From NCBI GenBank assembly GCA_027946555.1, contig JAPEVC010000061.1, forward strand, positions 100,438 to 164,437: a stretch of DNA of 64,000 nt, written 5' to 3'. Shown piece by piece: positions 21,168 to 33,302 of the stretch (its first letter is position 1; each line of letters begins with the position of its first letter). The notes under the pieces are model-generated. The model saw nothing but the letters and a program-made list of their open reading frames with translations, had not been told where the DNA came from and did not search any database. Both the position numbers and the translations under genes were made by a program. Source of the stretch: Gnomoniopsis sp. IMI 355080 (Eukaryota; Ascomycota; Sordariomycetes; Diaporthales; Gnomoniaceae).

Positions 21168-22264
21168 TAGCCTCATGGAGACGCGGGTCTGCGCGGCCGA
21201 CCACAAGCAGGACCCTTGGGGGCATAGCGGGCGACTTGTGATATAGCAGAGTATGATATAAGCATTGGGACGGGATTCAGAACTCAAAGACTTGGCACAT
21301 AGTTATCACTAGTAAAGTTGTAAGGTGCTGTGAAGAGCTTTGATCTTCGTCTGGTGAACTGTGACCGGAACATATGCCCCATTTATATCTAAGCATATGT
21401 ATTCGCAGGTTCTAGATGAAAAGATCATGCTGGGGCTGGTACTTTACATGTACTAATGTCCCGTACTTTTGACAGACCGCCGACTCAATTTGGGTCTTAC
21501 TTGAGTTCTCAAAACACTTGGAAGGTTCACCCAGTACCATATAAGACATTAACTCTTAACAACCTCGAGGTATTGGCGTTGCTAAAAGGCCGACAGAAAT
21601 ATCGCATTACTGACAAAAACTGCCAAGCACGAATAATATTAGATGTTGGGTGTCCAGTCTGTCTTACTTCGCTTGTAATAGCACACCATGTACACAGATA
21701 TCTTGTTGCCTGGGAACATTGAATTATGTTAATATTCGACTAATCACTTTTGGGACGTTACCTAAGCAACCTTTTAGATTTGCTCAACTTTCAGGTCTGA
21801 CGGTTCGAACGATGATGGTTCAAAGCATTTGTATGATTGGTTGGCTCCTTTCCGGCAGCTGAACGAGCTTCCTGGTTTGTGGAAAATACACCGCCGAGCT
21901 GCACTGGTCCACTTACTATGCACGATACAGTCTCAAACAATGTGCAAGGAAATGCACGAAGTTGGCCATCCAGGCGCACTTTGCTGCCGGATCCCCGCAT
22001 AAGCGACTTTTAGGCATCCAGGGCTCATATCCCACCAGGCTTAGATCTCGGCCAGTGCTGAATATAATAGTGGCTTTGTAGCTTTTCGTCTGGCTGACAT
22101 GTTACGCATTGACTTTGAGGAGAGCTTGGCCCTGAGAGAGAACATCAACATGTTGCATGTTTTGGTCGCTATCAGAAACTTCAGTATATTTGTATACAAT
22201 TCTGGGTGTTCTTTGTACTGACCTGAGTGAATTTCGAAACCCCATGCCTCGACCGAGAATCACA
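21168..22264. other. Intergenic, about 1.1 kb
   Basis: AT-richer than its neighbours. Short frames only, no motif recognised. It contains the promoter of the GH28 gene. Confidence 0.5.
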
Positions 22265-23699
22265 ATGATCTCACCACTCATACTGTCTGTTGCGCTGTCA
22301 AGCTTACTCCTATTACAGGTCCAGGCATATTGGCTCCCAGAGACACTGGGGTACTCGGTGACGACCTGCATAGTCCCTAAGAATGCGAGTGGCGACGATG
22401 ACAGTCCGTCCTTTACAGCAACGGTTGCGAGATGCAACGAATCATCGCAGATCGTATTTAGCGGCAATGAGACTTATAATCTCCTGACCCCTGTGTCTTT
22501 CACGGGTCTGAACAATGTCGAATTCGTTACAAATGGAAATATCTCACTACCATCAAACGTCTCCTACGTGGAGTCCGTCGTTGGGAATAGCGACCTCTAC
22601 CCAGGCCACTGGATCACCATAAAGAGTAGCGCGGGCATCACACTCACTGGCAGCAAGGACTTATCGTCAGGATGGTTTGTAGGCCATGGGGAGGAGTGGT
22701 GGCCAATGGCGAATAACAGCGACAACGATTATCGTCCACACTTTTTCAGCCTTTCGGTAACGAGCCTCCGCCTGCGAGACATCAAGGTGTACAATCCCGT
22801 CGCTTGGGTGTTTTCCCTTAGTGGTACGGATATCTACATGACAGATACAACATTGGATGCTCGCTCCAAGGACCCCATCGGCGCATTCCCTTTCAACACA
22901 GATGGCATCGATCTATCAGCATCAGATGTGGTGATTGATGGTTGGAAGTCGTGGAACGGTGACGATGTGTTGAATGTTGCGCCACCCGCAACCAACGTCA
23001 CTATGCGCAACATTGTTGCATACGGCACTCATGGTGTCTCAGCGTCATGCGCATCGGGAAGTGGTGGTGATTATCTTTTCGAAAACGCTCTCATATACGA
23101 CTCTCTTATTGGTGCGAGGTTCAAGGGGGCTCTGGGCACAACCTGCAACATGACCAACGTCGTCTGGAGAAACTTCACGGTGCTCAACACGAGCTACCCA
23201 ATACATCTTATCGAGAATTACGTGGACCAGGAAACCGGCATCCCGGCCGATGCGAATACGTCCCTTGCAGCATATGCTACGAACTTCACGTGGGAGAACA
23301 TTGTAGCGATGACCAGCGAGGAGTTGTATGACGGCAGTTGCATCACGGATCCGTGCTGGTTTTATACAGAAGGTGGTTAGAGCCTATTGAGTTTTTGGAA
23401 GGGTTTGCAGGCTGATGTATTACGTGACAGGCCAGTCGAACCAAAAAGGCTTGTACATCATGTGCGATGATGCCGAGCACTGCCAAGATTTCCATTTCAG
23501 CGACATTGTCCTCACTGGAGCGGTAAGTAACTAGGTATTGGTCAATACGACAGATCTATCCAAAGCTTAGATTCAGATTCGCTAATGAGTTTGTTGGGCC
23601 CAGAACGGCGAACCTGGCGAGATGGAATGTACTGGGCTGAATGGAGTGAACGGTATGGGGATTCCATGCACCAATGGAACTCTTCCAGCCCAAGGCTAG
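22265..23699 (+). CDS. Secreted GH28 polygalacturonase-type glycoside hydrolase, 431 aa
   Basis: Exons 22265-23372, 23431-23522 and 23604-23699. The introns are about 58 bp and 81 bp (GTAAGT...CAG). The first donor is ambiguous between 23373 and 23376, a difference of one Gly. The signal peptide is MISPLILSVALSSLLLLQVQA. The four GH28 catalytic blocks are present: NTDGID (Asp213), NGDDVLN (Asp233, Asp234), GTHG (His256) and ARFKG (Arg285, Lys287). The protein is a right-handed beta-helix that hydrolyses galacturonan-type pectin by inversion, secreted to act on plant cell walls. There are more than ten N-glycosylation sites. RFK in place of RIK and DDVLNV in place of DDCVAI suggest an exo-acting or divergent subgroup; this is inference. 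ATG 22265 gives the cleanest signal peptide; an in-frame ATG lies four codons upstream of the peptide at 22244 or nearby. Confidence 0.88.
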
Positions 23700-24262
23700 A
23701 CTCAAGTAACGGCTAGAACCATCTCTACAAGATAACGGCAGTCAACTCCTGAGCATAGCAAGAGCTGAGCTGCAGGACTCACTACTTAGGTACAAGGTTG
23801 ATGATTCAGTAGAAATTATGAGTTTCGAAATACATCCTAAATACGCGGTACGGCGACTATTGACATCGAGTGTACCTCCGGCATTGTATTTCCAGTAGTC
23901 TATCATCTCCGTGAGATCCTCACGTAAACAGTCTCTGGAGTAGTATGCTATGCTTATAGCTGAGGTAGGTTACCTAATACCTATGGGCCTTTAGGCGAGG
24001 ACGATTTCACCTTGCTTTGCTAAAAAGCCTGTTGTTGGTATTGTCGTCGAGAAACATTCATTACAATTGTTTTCAAAGATTGCGTTTGGGAATCATGGGT
24101 CAATATGCTTTACTGTTACAAGTAAAAACTAAACAAACCCCAGCCTTATTCACAATGTCGTCAACCTGGTTCCCACCAAGTTCATAATGATGACAAAGCA
24201 ATAGAGCATCAAACGCCAAACCAGAGTCCAATGAAAGCTGGCACATTTTCCCCGCCTGATAT
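23700..24262. other. Intergenic, about 0.56 kb, between convergent genes
   Basis: The 3' flanks of the GH28 gene (plus) and the GPI-anchored protein gene (minus) meet here. No frame or structure of note. Confidence 0.5.
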
Positions 24263-24887
24263 TTACATGTTGACCAATAAAGCCACACCACCCATCAAAG
24301 CACCAATTCCAACAAATCCAGTCTGCGCCGGGTTGCTCCCAGCCTGACTGCTGCTTGTAGACGGACCTCCAGTAGCAGTAGCATTAGAAGCAGCGGTCGC
24401 AACTGCAGCCGTCGCACTACCGACAGAAGCTTCCAGTGAGCTCAGAGCCGACTGCACCGACGAAGCCGCCGCGCCCGTAGAAAATGACGAAAGCTCGGCA
24501 GCCAGAGACGACGACAACGGTCCAGCCTCCGAGGTGATGCTCGCAATGTCACTGGAAACCTCTCCCGCAATGTCTCCACCAGCAGCAGAGACTGCAGTTG
24601 CTGCACTGGAGACAGCACTTGCGATGTCTGATCCTACGCTGCCGATGTCTGATGCTGCATTGCCAACGTCTGAGCCGATGGATCCGATGGCGCCCGTGAT
24701 ATCGCGAGGCTTGGTAGCTAGCGGCGCCGGAGTGATTTCAGGGTCCCTGGGGGCCAGAGGGTTTGCCTATGGAGGAAGGTTAGCACAGGATCCACAGATG
24801 AGGGTATCATCGAGCGGATTTGCAAAGTTGGGCTTCACGTACCGAAACAGTGGCAGTGAGGACAAGGAGGAGACTTGTAAAATGCAT
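24263..24887 (-). CDS. Ser/Ala-rich GPI-anchored cell-wall protein, 182 aa
   Basis: Exons on the minus strand: 24887-24843 and 24766-24263. The 76-bp intron starts GTACGT and ends CATAG, and lies exactly between the signal peptide (MHFTSLLLVLTATVS) and the mature part (ANPLAPRDPEITP). The mature chain is a low-complexity Ser/Ala/Gly sequence. An irregular SDI/SDV-containing unit of about 7-11 residues recurs (GSIGSDVGNAASDIGSVGSDI and onward to SSDIASI). The C-terminus is typical for GPI attachment: a small-residue region (QAGSNPAQT) followed by a hydrophobic tail (FVGIGALMGGVALLVNM). The family is generic: fungal cell-surface mannoproteins with wall-structural or adhesive roles. The periodic Ile/Val spacing would also fit an amphipathic helix. 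Confidence 0.8.
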
Positions 24888-26231
24888 GGTGGGAATTGAA
24901 GGTATTCTGGCTAGAAGCTTCTTGATGATGAGGTCAAGCAGGCTAAACTGAAAAGCAGTACAAGTGATGGGAAATTTGTAATGATCCGTTATTGAGAAAA
25001 GATCTTGTGGAGATTTGGGCATGAGGTGTCTAGAATGAAATAGATCTAGATTTATACAAGAGACTGTATACTCCCCAGAATTGATAATGCTTGGTCTTGA
25101 GACTGTAGGAATCACCAACATCAACTTAAAGTGTTCTGCAATCTCGAAGGAGTATCTGAATGGTAAGCCAAGCCACCTTCGCCCAGGTATTGGGGTCCAG
25201 AATATTCAAATAGCCAATGACATATCACAATCTGTCTGGAATAAGCACGGGCTGTGCTTCATGATAGAGGCACAGCATCGTGGGATCCGATGTGGCTTCA
25301 TCTGCGGCACGGCAGGCTGTCAGCCCTGGAGGCTGAACCAGACCTATTAATTTACATTTGCAAATGCGAAAAATGCGTTTCTGCTTTCGTGGTTGCTCAT
25401 TTCTTCATGGATTGCCTTCAGGCTACCTAACTAGTTAGGTACCTAGGTACCTAGGTGGGTAAGTAAGTACCTAAGTACTGTACAAGTCACAGTACGTGCC
25501 ACAACATCCCCCCTCCAACGCGTCCAGCGCCAACACGGAGAATATGATCCACGGTCAGCAATGGCTTGTGCTAATGCATACCTAGGTATGCGGTTGACTT
25601 GATACAGCTATTTTTCTACCCAATAACAATTGATCATTCGCACACAGCCTATCTGTGCAGTCGTTCACATCACGGCGACATGACGAGCCCCGCAGCAGGA
25701 CCAATGTTCGTCTGTAGACCTACATTAGGTACCTTGTAGATGTTTGATCGGGTCCAATTGTCCTCCATCCGCCACATGTCCATCACCATCTTTATAAGAG
25801 TACCTTCAACACTGGGGCAGCACTAATGAAAACAAAAGTAGTCCGCATGACCGACAGTGTAATCCCAAAGTGGCACCGGACGCCACTGGGATTAAGTGTC
25901 TTCATTGGAACTACAGTAAGAGGACCAATCTACTTCCTGCCTGACGCCGGATGCTGTGCAGTGGCCTGTTCCGGAGGTCGTTACACAAGAGAATCAACAT
26001 TGATAACATTTAAGTAGCCTGTTTCTCCTCTTGCTTCCCCTCATTTGAGCTGTGTAACATTATCAACAGTGACCATCCATCTTTTTGATTCTATGGGGTT
26101 ATATTTACATCCATACGCGACTTCCAGATTAACTCATACAAAAACACGTCTGGACAAGCGCAACTCCCGCAACAAAGTGTGGATACTGTTATTCAGCAGA
26201 ATCCCAACGCGCTAGCCTAGAGCCGGGCAAA
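24888..26231. other. Intergenic, about 1.3 kb, with CCTAGG palindromes
   Basis: No recognised gene. At 25432-25475 there is a short cluster of overlapping TACCTAGGTA-type palindromes followed by related GTAAGTAAGTACCTAAGTAC units; one more ATACCTAGGTAT lies at 25579-25588. The same motif recurs elsewhere in non-coding DNA of this window. Confidence 0.5.
25432..25475. repeat. Clustered ACCTAGGT palindromes
   Basis: Two overlapping TACCTAGGTA units (CCTAGG cores at 25442 and 25450) are followed by GTAAGTAAGTACCTAAGTAC. The core recurs at 18364, 25581, 29092, 37654, 48185, 48219, 48272, 53682 and 53690, always between genes. Confidence 0.7.
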
Positions 26232-28497
26232 ATGGCAGGTCTAATTCGGGTTCCAATATATTCCCGTCAAGAGATTGATGAACTCATCCGCAAAACAACT
26301 AATGGCTTGTGTTCATCGTGCCAGATTGCGTTTGGTCTGAAGAAGGCACCTGCGCTGTTCTACGTGAGGATAGGGGCAGTGTTCTCCGGCTCCCAACCCT
26401 GGGAAGGCCGAGACGAAGGGCCCTGTCAGTCTGTCCAAGTCCAACAAAGATGCCCAGTCTGCATCCCGATTTACCAAGCATTGAACCCTCAAGAAAATGA
26501 TGTTACAGATGGTTCATTCTCTTCGGATTTCCACCGCTCCGGAGATTCCTTATTCGTCTTAAAAGCTAAGCTTCATTCGAAGACAACCATCAAGACAAAA
26601 AGCTGGGAGTTCTTAACTACGGAGTGTAAGCGTGGCATGAATAATTCATATGTTATGTAGCAAGAACTGATCTTTTTGCTGTATTCTAGTCTCTAAAGCA
26701 CAAGGCCGATTGATTATCTCACCATGGTCCGATCCCTCAGATACCATGAAAAGGGTGCAGACGTGGGTGAACACATGCCGGCAAGCGCATGGTAATATAT
26801 GCCAAAAGTATAGAAATCAAATGCGTCAAAAGCCAACTAGGCTCCTTCACCTGAAATCCGACGGAACGGTGCAGCTCATGGATACCAAGCATCACGAATA
26901 CCGATATGTCACAGTTAGCCATAGATGGGATGATGAAGTCCTCAAGCTCACTCGAGAACAGTCTCGTGATGGAAAAGGCTGGATTCATATCGACACAATT
27001 GCACACAGCAAACCAGTGGCCGACTTCTCTCAAGTATTCAAGACAGCATTTGGGATTGTAAAGAACTGCGGATTAGAGTACATCTGGATCGACTCGCTTT
27101 GTATCATACAGGACACAGTCGGGGCGATAAATAGTGACTGGGAGATCGAGGCTGCAAAAATGGGGGATATTTACGCCGGTGGCGTCTTGTACGTCTTCCT
27201 CTAGGTATATACAACAGTGCTCAGTCGAGGAAACGCAAACGATATTCGGAGCTTTACTGACCGAGGTATTCATGGCAGCAATATTGTCTTCACAGCTGGG
27301 CGCAAATCGGCAATATGTCTTCCCTCGAGGGAATCAGGAAGCTTTCCTTTGCTACCTGTCATTCGGGGGAAAGCAACGACATATGACCAAGTCCAGGCCC
27401 CATTGAATTGGAATGCCAAGATCGTGCTCCGTACTCAACCGACATATTTCAATCAGGAAATCATGGAGACAGAACTTCTGTCCCGCGGGTGGGTATTCCA
27501 AGAAGTCCGTCTCACGCCTGCCAATCTTTTCTGCACTGCCAACCAGACATGGTGGTGTTGCTCAGAAGCCACTGTCTGCGAAATCTACCCTAAATCTGGA
27601 AAAGACGTCTTGGTCGCCGACCTTTTTAAGGATCTTCTTAAATCTGACAGAGGACTTTTCATATCGCTGACTTCTGTGAAAACTCCCTTCCAAAACTGGA
27701 TAGGGTTACTTAACCGTTACAGTGGTTCATCTGTCACAAATCCGTCCGACCGGCTTGTCGCAATAGCAGGTATCGCTAGACGCGTGAAACAAACGCATAC
27801 AAAGTACTTGCAAGAGGCTTCATATCACTCTGGTATGTGGTCAAAGGAGATTGCGGGCCAGCTCCCGTGGCAAGGATCTTCCCTCAACGGATTGCCAGAC
27901 ACCCGATACAGATCGACACATCCAATCCCCTCATGGTCCCCTCTCAGCTACGATGGCAAGACAACGAATACGTCCGCTTACGAGTTTTGTCTCCCGATTG
28001 AATGCATTTCAATGGAAAAGTCAGGGCACGATGATCTGGGACGCGCAACTAATGCAAACGGATGCATGATGCATCTGCGAGGAGTGTTGGTTCCCATGGA
28101 GACTGATACATTCAAAGCGCATCCCAAAGGATTCGCTGATGTCGTTGTGTACATTTCTTGGGATAGCAAAGAGGAAAAAGATGCTGCAGACGCAGCGTCG
28201 GCTGCTGGAAATCCAAGTGACCATCGAGCTTTGCTTTGCAGCTTGTTTTTTCGCAACCCAAAGGGAATCCTGTTGAGACCTCTGTCGCTCGATGATCAAG
28301 ATGTACAAAATGGCAGACCAAACCAAAGATGGGTCAGGTGTGGTTTCATAGGCCGGAAGCAAATACAAGATATACCTGAAATTCGGTGGAATACGGCATT
28401 CGCACTGGGAAGCTACGGTCCAGGCTATGAAGAAGAACCAGTCACGGAAGAGGTTCCCCAGCCCCGCCCACAAATTGAGGATATATATCTATATTAG
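26232..28497 (+). pseudogene. HET-domain gene with one in-frame TAG inside the domain
   Basis: Exons 26232-26625 and 26690-28497. The 64-bp intron (GTAAGC, CTGAT, TAG) joins the frame cleanly. The predicted 733-codon frame is intact except for one TAG at 27202-27204. HET blocks are present on both sides of it: YVTVSHRWDDE, LEYIWIDSLCIIQD and EAAKMGDIYAGGVL before; LSRGNANDIRSF and LLSRGWVFQEVRLTP after, then a normal-length C-terminal region. The TAG falls where the family usually has a NIAAT-like strand. Two readings are possible: a recent nonsense mutation, or a 36-bp mini-intron from GTACGT (27189) to CAG (27224) that removes the TAG in frame. I favour inactivation because 36 bp is shorter than usual fungal introns. 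An N-terminal cysteine pair (CSSC) is present. Confidence 0.75.
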
Positions 28498-29125
28498 TCA
28501 TTATATTTCCTTTTGCCCTTTCTTATTCTATTGCGGTTCAGCGTTGGGATTAGCTACTATGGCATTGCATTTCGGCCGAACCAAATTCGATGGTCCCTAC
28601 ATAAATCGAAGTCGGCGTCTGCGTCTACAACACCGTTTCAGGATGGGTCACGAGCCATAATAATGACACCCTGGACGAGGCTGCTCGACTCTAGGAAGCT
28701 TCCTCCATGAACATGGCAAGCGATTGTGCAGCAGCCAATCTACTCTAAAACCAGAAAACAGTGTCGCCGTTGTATGATTCTGACAGTGGGAACGACAGGT
28801 GGCTGGCCCGGACACAGCCTGGCTACCCAAGCCACGTATACTCCACGAAGTATATTACCTGCAGGTGGTTTGCATTGAGTCGAGCTGCTATAGGACACGC
28901 GTAACTCCGGCGCAGGATGTGATGTGAAATGCGAGTTCACCCGATACGAAAATTCCATCAGTAAGAAAAAGGAGACGTCCCTGCAAAATGGGAAGTCTGT
29001 AGAGGAGTATCTCATGGCCTGTTGCTTCATTTTGAACACTTCATATGGCCCAACTCCAACAAAATATATGCGCCAAAACCATAAATAGGTACCTAGGTTT
29101 TTACGCCATGCCCTCCCCTTTTCAC
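28498..29125. other. Intergenic, about 0.6 kb, between convergent genes
   Basis: Short frames only. One GGTACCTAGGTT palindrome copy lies at 29089-29099, near the 3' end of the UNC-45 gene. Confidence 0.5.
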
Positions 29126-31313
29126 TCATCCATCCTCCAACACCGCCTTCAACGCCTGCACCGTCAGATCCAACACCTCCGGCCTTCTCGTTGCCTTCGC
29201 ACACGCCGTGAGAATCTCCACCCCGCCCTCGCCTTTAATTTTCTCCCTCGCCCTCCGCCCGGTCTCGCCCTCTGTTGACACCAGATTATACACCACAAAC
29301 GCGCCCCGATGCCTGATATCCTCACTGCTGTCGTCGGCACACATACCCAGGATATTCTTGATCCCCCGCTCCCGCTCCAGAATCGCCTTGACCACTTCCT
29401 CGATATTCGTCAGCGTGGCAAGCGCGCCGCCTGCGCCGCTGCGGGTGCCCTCGTCTTCGGCGTCTGCGAGGGCAAGCAGGATGTGCAGCCGGTCCTTGGC
29501 CTTGGTGGAGCCGTCTGCGTAGAGGGCCATGGCGTCGACGCACTGCACAAGGTTGCAGATGAGTTCGACGGTGGCTTTGGTGACCATGGGATTGGAAGAA
29601 AGGAGTTGTTCCTCTATATCCGGCCAAGCTAGTCGTACGATAGACTGCCTCGTCTCGTCGTCCGTGGAGGCGAGGTTGGTGAGTGCCATCAGCGACTCAA
29701 AGGTAGGCAGCAAGTCGCGGGTATCGGCGTTGGGATCTGGTGCGATGATGGAGGCGAGGGGTCGGATTGCTGCGGCTTGGGGTGTTGGGCGTGTGCCACC
29801 GAAAACGTGGGCGGGATTGGTAGAAATGAGGACGCGGGCGAGGGCTTGGGCGGCGACTCGTTTGGTTTGAACCTCGGAAGAGGGAAGAGCTGACCATGCT
29901 GCGATGAGAAGGCGTACGGCGCCTTGTTGGGCAAGTTGACCTCGGATACTGGCCAGCATGGAAAGAGAGTTGATTATTGCGATGATGAGCGATAGAGATG
30001 CGGTAGAGCCATTCTTGCTGTGTGTCACTAGAACAGGAGTGACACCTGCTTCAAAAACCTGCTTGCAGCGCGCTTTGACATGGTCGTCGTCGTTGAGAGG
30101 ATCGGGCGCAAGCTTTCCTGCCGCGTTGGCATATGCCTTGAGCTGCTCCATCTTTTTTTCTTCGTCGGACCTCACGGGGTTGAAGCGGGTGATGTTCAGT
30201 AAGATGCTCAAGGAACCGTAGGTGAGTGGTGATTTTGGTGGCGCGTCTTCCAAAGTCTTCACGAGACTCTTCAAGAATTCCTTGTTCTTGGCCAGATCCT
30301 CTTTGATGTTAGGCCGTAACGAGGCGTACGCCAAGCCTTCTATTGAATTGTTCCGGGCGTGCTCCGGATCCTTTACCAGCATAGTCGTGAACAGCTTGGA
30401 CAGCTCCTCGATGGTCGTACTCGCCTGCTGTACTCGGGGTTCATTTTCCTTTGCGCTAGCGTTGACGGGTTGGATTGCCTGAGTCGTCCAACGGTCAGTT
30501 AGACATCCCTGGCAAGTAACATTGTTCGTCGATGACAGAAGGGTGACGCATGCTCATGGGGTCTCTAACCCGTAATTTGGTCAATATGACGGCGGCCAGG
30601 TGCTGAACGTTTTCGGAGTGTCTTCGCATGGAGACCGAGCCCTCCTCAAGTTGCGATTGGTCGGTGTTGTGGGCGTACATAGCCTTGACGGCATCTTCGG
30701 GATCTTGATCGACAACCTCCTCCAGCCACTCGACACAGTACTTCTGCACGGCCTCGCGACATTGCTGATTCATGCATGCTGCGTTGAGCATCTCCAAACA
30801 GGCGGTCTCCACCTTCCTGCTCTTCCACTTCCGACGCATCAGCGGACCTAGACTGGGAAGGAAACCCTCGCTAAGGAACAGCTGAGCCGTCAAATCGGGA
30901 ACGATTGGGAATATAGAGGCGGCGACGCAGAAGGCAACAATGTAATCATCGTAGGTTCCCCTCTTGACGCGTTGCTGGAAGAAGTTGCGCAGCTTCTGGG
31001 AGCCATCGTCGCCGGAAGCTTTTAGGTAGGCCGAAACAGTGAGTGTGGCGTGGCCTCGTACGACGTCTTGGCTTCGTAGGTCGAGGTAGCACAAGATGGT
31101 GTCGACACAATCGGCGTCGATAACGGTGCAAATTGATTTTCCAGTTGCTTTGGTGGCCTCAGGGTCTTCGTTCAGTAGTTTGGTGAGGTGATCAAGGTCT
31201 CTGACGGTCTCGGTATCTTCCTGGCCGCCCTCCATCAGCCTCGCAAAGAGGAGGAGAGTCTGGTCCTCCCTGCCCAAGGTGGCTAGATCTTCTTGCTCGT
31301 TGACGCTCTCCAT
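29126..31313 (-). CDS. she4: UNC-45/Cro1/She4 family myosin chaperone, 698 aa
   Basis: Exons on the minus strand: 31313-30570 and 30478-29126. The 91-bp intron (GTTAGA, CTAAC and CTGAC, ending CTCAG) is phase 0. The protein is all-helical with armadillo-like repeats throughout. Residues of the central domain (ILCYLDLRSQDVVRGHATL, YDDYIVAFCVAASIFPIVPD) and the UCS domain in exon 2 (NNSIEGLAYASLRPNIKEDL, LTYGSLSILLNITRFNPV, ALTNLASTDDETRQSIVRL, RHRGAFVVYNLVS) match this family. Function known for the family: folding and stabilising type II and type V myosin motor domains, needed for actin-based transport, endocytosis and cytokinesis. It is cytosolic. No TPR domain is present, as expected for fungal members. 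It diverges from Tfb4, with 741 bases between start codons. Confidence 0.92.
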
Positions 31314-32054
31314 AGTGTCAGAGTGGTGGATGCTTTGATGTGGAGATGCTCTGCGACGGAATAGTAAGATGAATGCCGTCAGTAGAAACTCAAAAGAAGC
31401 AGAGGAGCCACGACAGGTCTCAACAAAGTCGGGGCGCTTTTGTATTCGATTGGGGATGGTCCGTGGAACGATGGGTCGAGTCGATGGAGCTTTCCTGTTG
31501 CTTGGCTTTTGTTTCAAGCGAAGTTGTACGACCAGCCAAGTCCTCGCGTAGTATCAAGAGTCCATGGTTGGAACGGGCAAGAATTCATGAGGGAGGAAGG
31601 TGACCAGTGCTGTAGCGATGTCGATGTTGCTTTTTCGCTTCACGTTGCGCAAATCGGAGGAAGGCAAACAGGAAAAGATTGTTGTGTGGTGTGTTCGATA
31701 GGAGGGGTTCGGGGGGTCAGCTGTAGCTTCCAGCTTTCACTCGCGATAAGATTTGATTGCCCAGGCTTGCCAGGCTGCCCAGGCCCCTGTCCCTTGTCCT
31801 CCCACCATGATGGGACCTACATAGAACCCCCCAAGCCGACCAAGGTTACAGTGAGGTCATTGCTGCGATCTGCAAGTGCAGGGGGCTTCACGGTCGGGGC
31901 CGGGGAGCTGCAGCTAGAATCCCGGTCGTCCATTCAACGTCAAGTCTTTTAGTTCGATTTGCTTCGATTCAAGATTCGTCACATTCACATCTCCAACCAA
32001 ACCAACTTGAAGAGGAAGCTGTGTCGACAGCATCAACCGCATCGCCCGCCCATC
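31314..32054. promoter_or_regulatory. Divergent promoter region between she4 and tfb4
   Basis: A 741-base region between two conserved genes transcribed away from each other. I see no strong TATA box near either start, which fits housekeeping promoters. CT-rich stretches are present. No gene is supported within it. Confidence 0.5.
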
Positions 32055-33302
32055 ATGGATGCTGTCGATGCTACCACGCACTATGAGATCTACGCCACGG
32101 AGGAGACACCCAGTCTCACAGCCATCGTCATCGACACAAACCCGCGCGCCTGGGCCGCCGTCAAAGACGTCCTGCCCATCTCCAAAGCCCTCGCCAACAT
32201 CCTCGTCTTTGTGAATTCGCGACTCGCCTATAGCAGCACGAATCAAGTCGCCATAATAGCATCACACACCAACCGCGCGATATGGCTGTATCCCACTCCG
32301 CCAAAGCCTGCCACATCATCCCACGAGAATGGCGCCGGTGACGTGGACATGGCCGACGCCGACACGGACGCAGCCTTTGCCCCAAAGTCCAAGACCTCCC
32401 CAAAGCAACAGGCCTCTGCCAACAAGTTCGCCCAGTTCGCCCAGATCGAGTCCTCCATCGTAACCTCCCTCCGCGAGCTCATGACCTCCACGACCGAGTC
32501 CGACCTAGCGACAACCACTACCCAAATCTCCGGGGCCCTGACCCTCGCCCTACATCACATCAACAAAACCTCAATACAACTCACCGACGCCGATGGCCAA
32601 CAGGCGAGTGCCGACGCTGGGAAAGGCGCTGCAGCCAACCCAGCCGCAGCCCTTATTCCCACCTCCAGCCGTCTCCGAGGCCTCCACGCTCGCATCCTCG
32701 TCGTCTCCGTTTCCGACTCCTCCCCTTCACAGTACATCCCTACCATGAACGCAGTATTCGCCGCCTCCCACGCCGGCATCCCTATCGACATCCTATCTCT
32801 CCACGGCGCGGCCACCTTCCTCCAGCAAGCGAGCTACATCACCCGTGGCACCTTCCTCGAGGCCACCAGCCCTCAGGGGCTCCTCACATACCTCATGTTT
32901 GGCTTTGCCAGCAGCATAGACACCCGGCACACGGTGACTACCACCACAACAGGCGCAGGCCAGGCAGGTACGCGTGGCGCTGTTGATGGCTCAGCCACCG
33001 GGCTGGAGCAGCTAATCAGCCCGTCAACGGCGAATGTGGACTTTCGCGCTGCGTGCTTTTGTCATAGAAAGGTCATTGACACAGGATTCGTCTGCAGTAT
33101 CTGCTTGTCCATCTTCTGCGAGGTGCCAGCAGATGCGGAATGCTACACATGCGGAAACAAACTGTCACTGGGACAGTATGGCGCGAAACCGGCTGTTGTG
33201 CAGAGGAAGAAGAAGAAGAAGAGGAAGGTCGGCCTAAATGGCGAGCCGATTGCGTCGAGTGAGGCTCCGGGTAGTGCTACCGGGACACCGAGGCCCGGTT
33301 GA
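32055..33302 (+). CDS. tfb4: TFIIH core subunit Tfb4 (p34 homologue), 415 aa
   Basis: Intronless. ATG 32055 is chosen over the longer frame because MDAVDATTHYEIYATEETPS matches where the family begins. A von Willebrand A-like fold follows: LTAIVIDTNPRAW, LVFVNSRLAYSSTNQVAIIA, LRGLHARILVVSVS, IPTMNAVFAASHAGIPIDIL and FLQQASYITRGTFL. The C-terminal C4 zinc finger starts at Cys334 (CFCHRK...CSICLSIFC...CYTCG). A basic KKKKKRK run close to the end is a nuclear localisation candidate. Tfb4 binds the Ssl1/p44 subunit in the TFIIH core and is needed for RNA polymerase II initiation and nucleotide excision repair. The acidic, Asp/Ala-rich insert near residues 100-125 is lineage-variable. Housekeeping and intact. 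Confidence 0.95.
   Translation: MDAVDATTHYEIYATEETPSLTAIVIDTNPRAWAAVKDVLPISKALANILVFVNSRLAYSSTNQVAIIASHTNRAIWLYPTPPKPATSSHENGAGDVDMADADTDAAFAPKSKTSPKQQASANKFAQFAQIESSIVTSLRELMTSTTESDLATTTTQISGALTLALHHINKTSIQLTDADGQQASADAGKGAAANPAAALIPTSSRLRGLHARILVVSVSDSSPSQYIPTMNAVFAASHAGIPIDILSLHGAATFLQQASYITRGTFLEATSPQGLLTYLMFGFASSIDTRHTVTTTTTGAGQAGTRGAVDGSATGLEQLISPSTANVDFRAACFCHRKVIDTGFVCSICLSIFCEVPADAECYTCGNKLSLGQYGAKPAVVQRKKKKKRKVGLNGEPIASSEAPGSATGTPRPG

Noticed and set aside
21796..21812. Second T-loop-like GGTTCGAACG
   Set aside because: Flanking bases do not form a T-stem and no cloverleaf fits.
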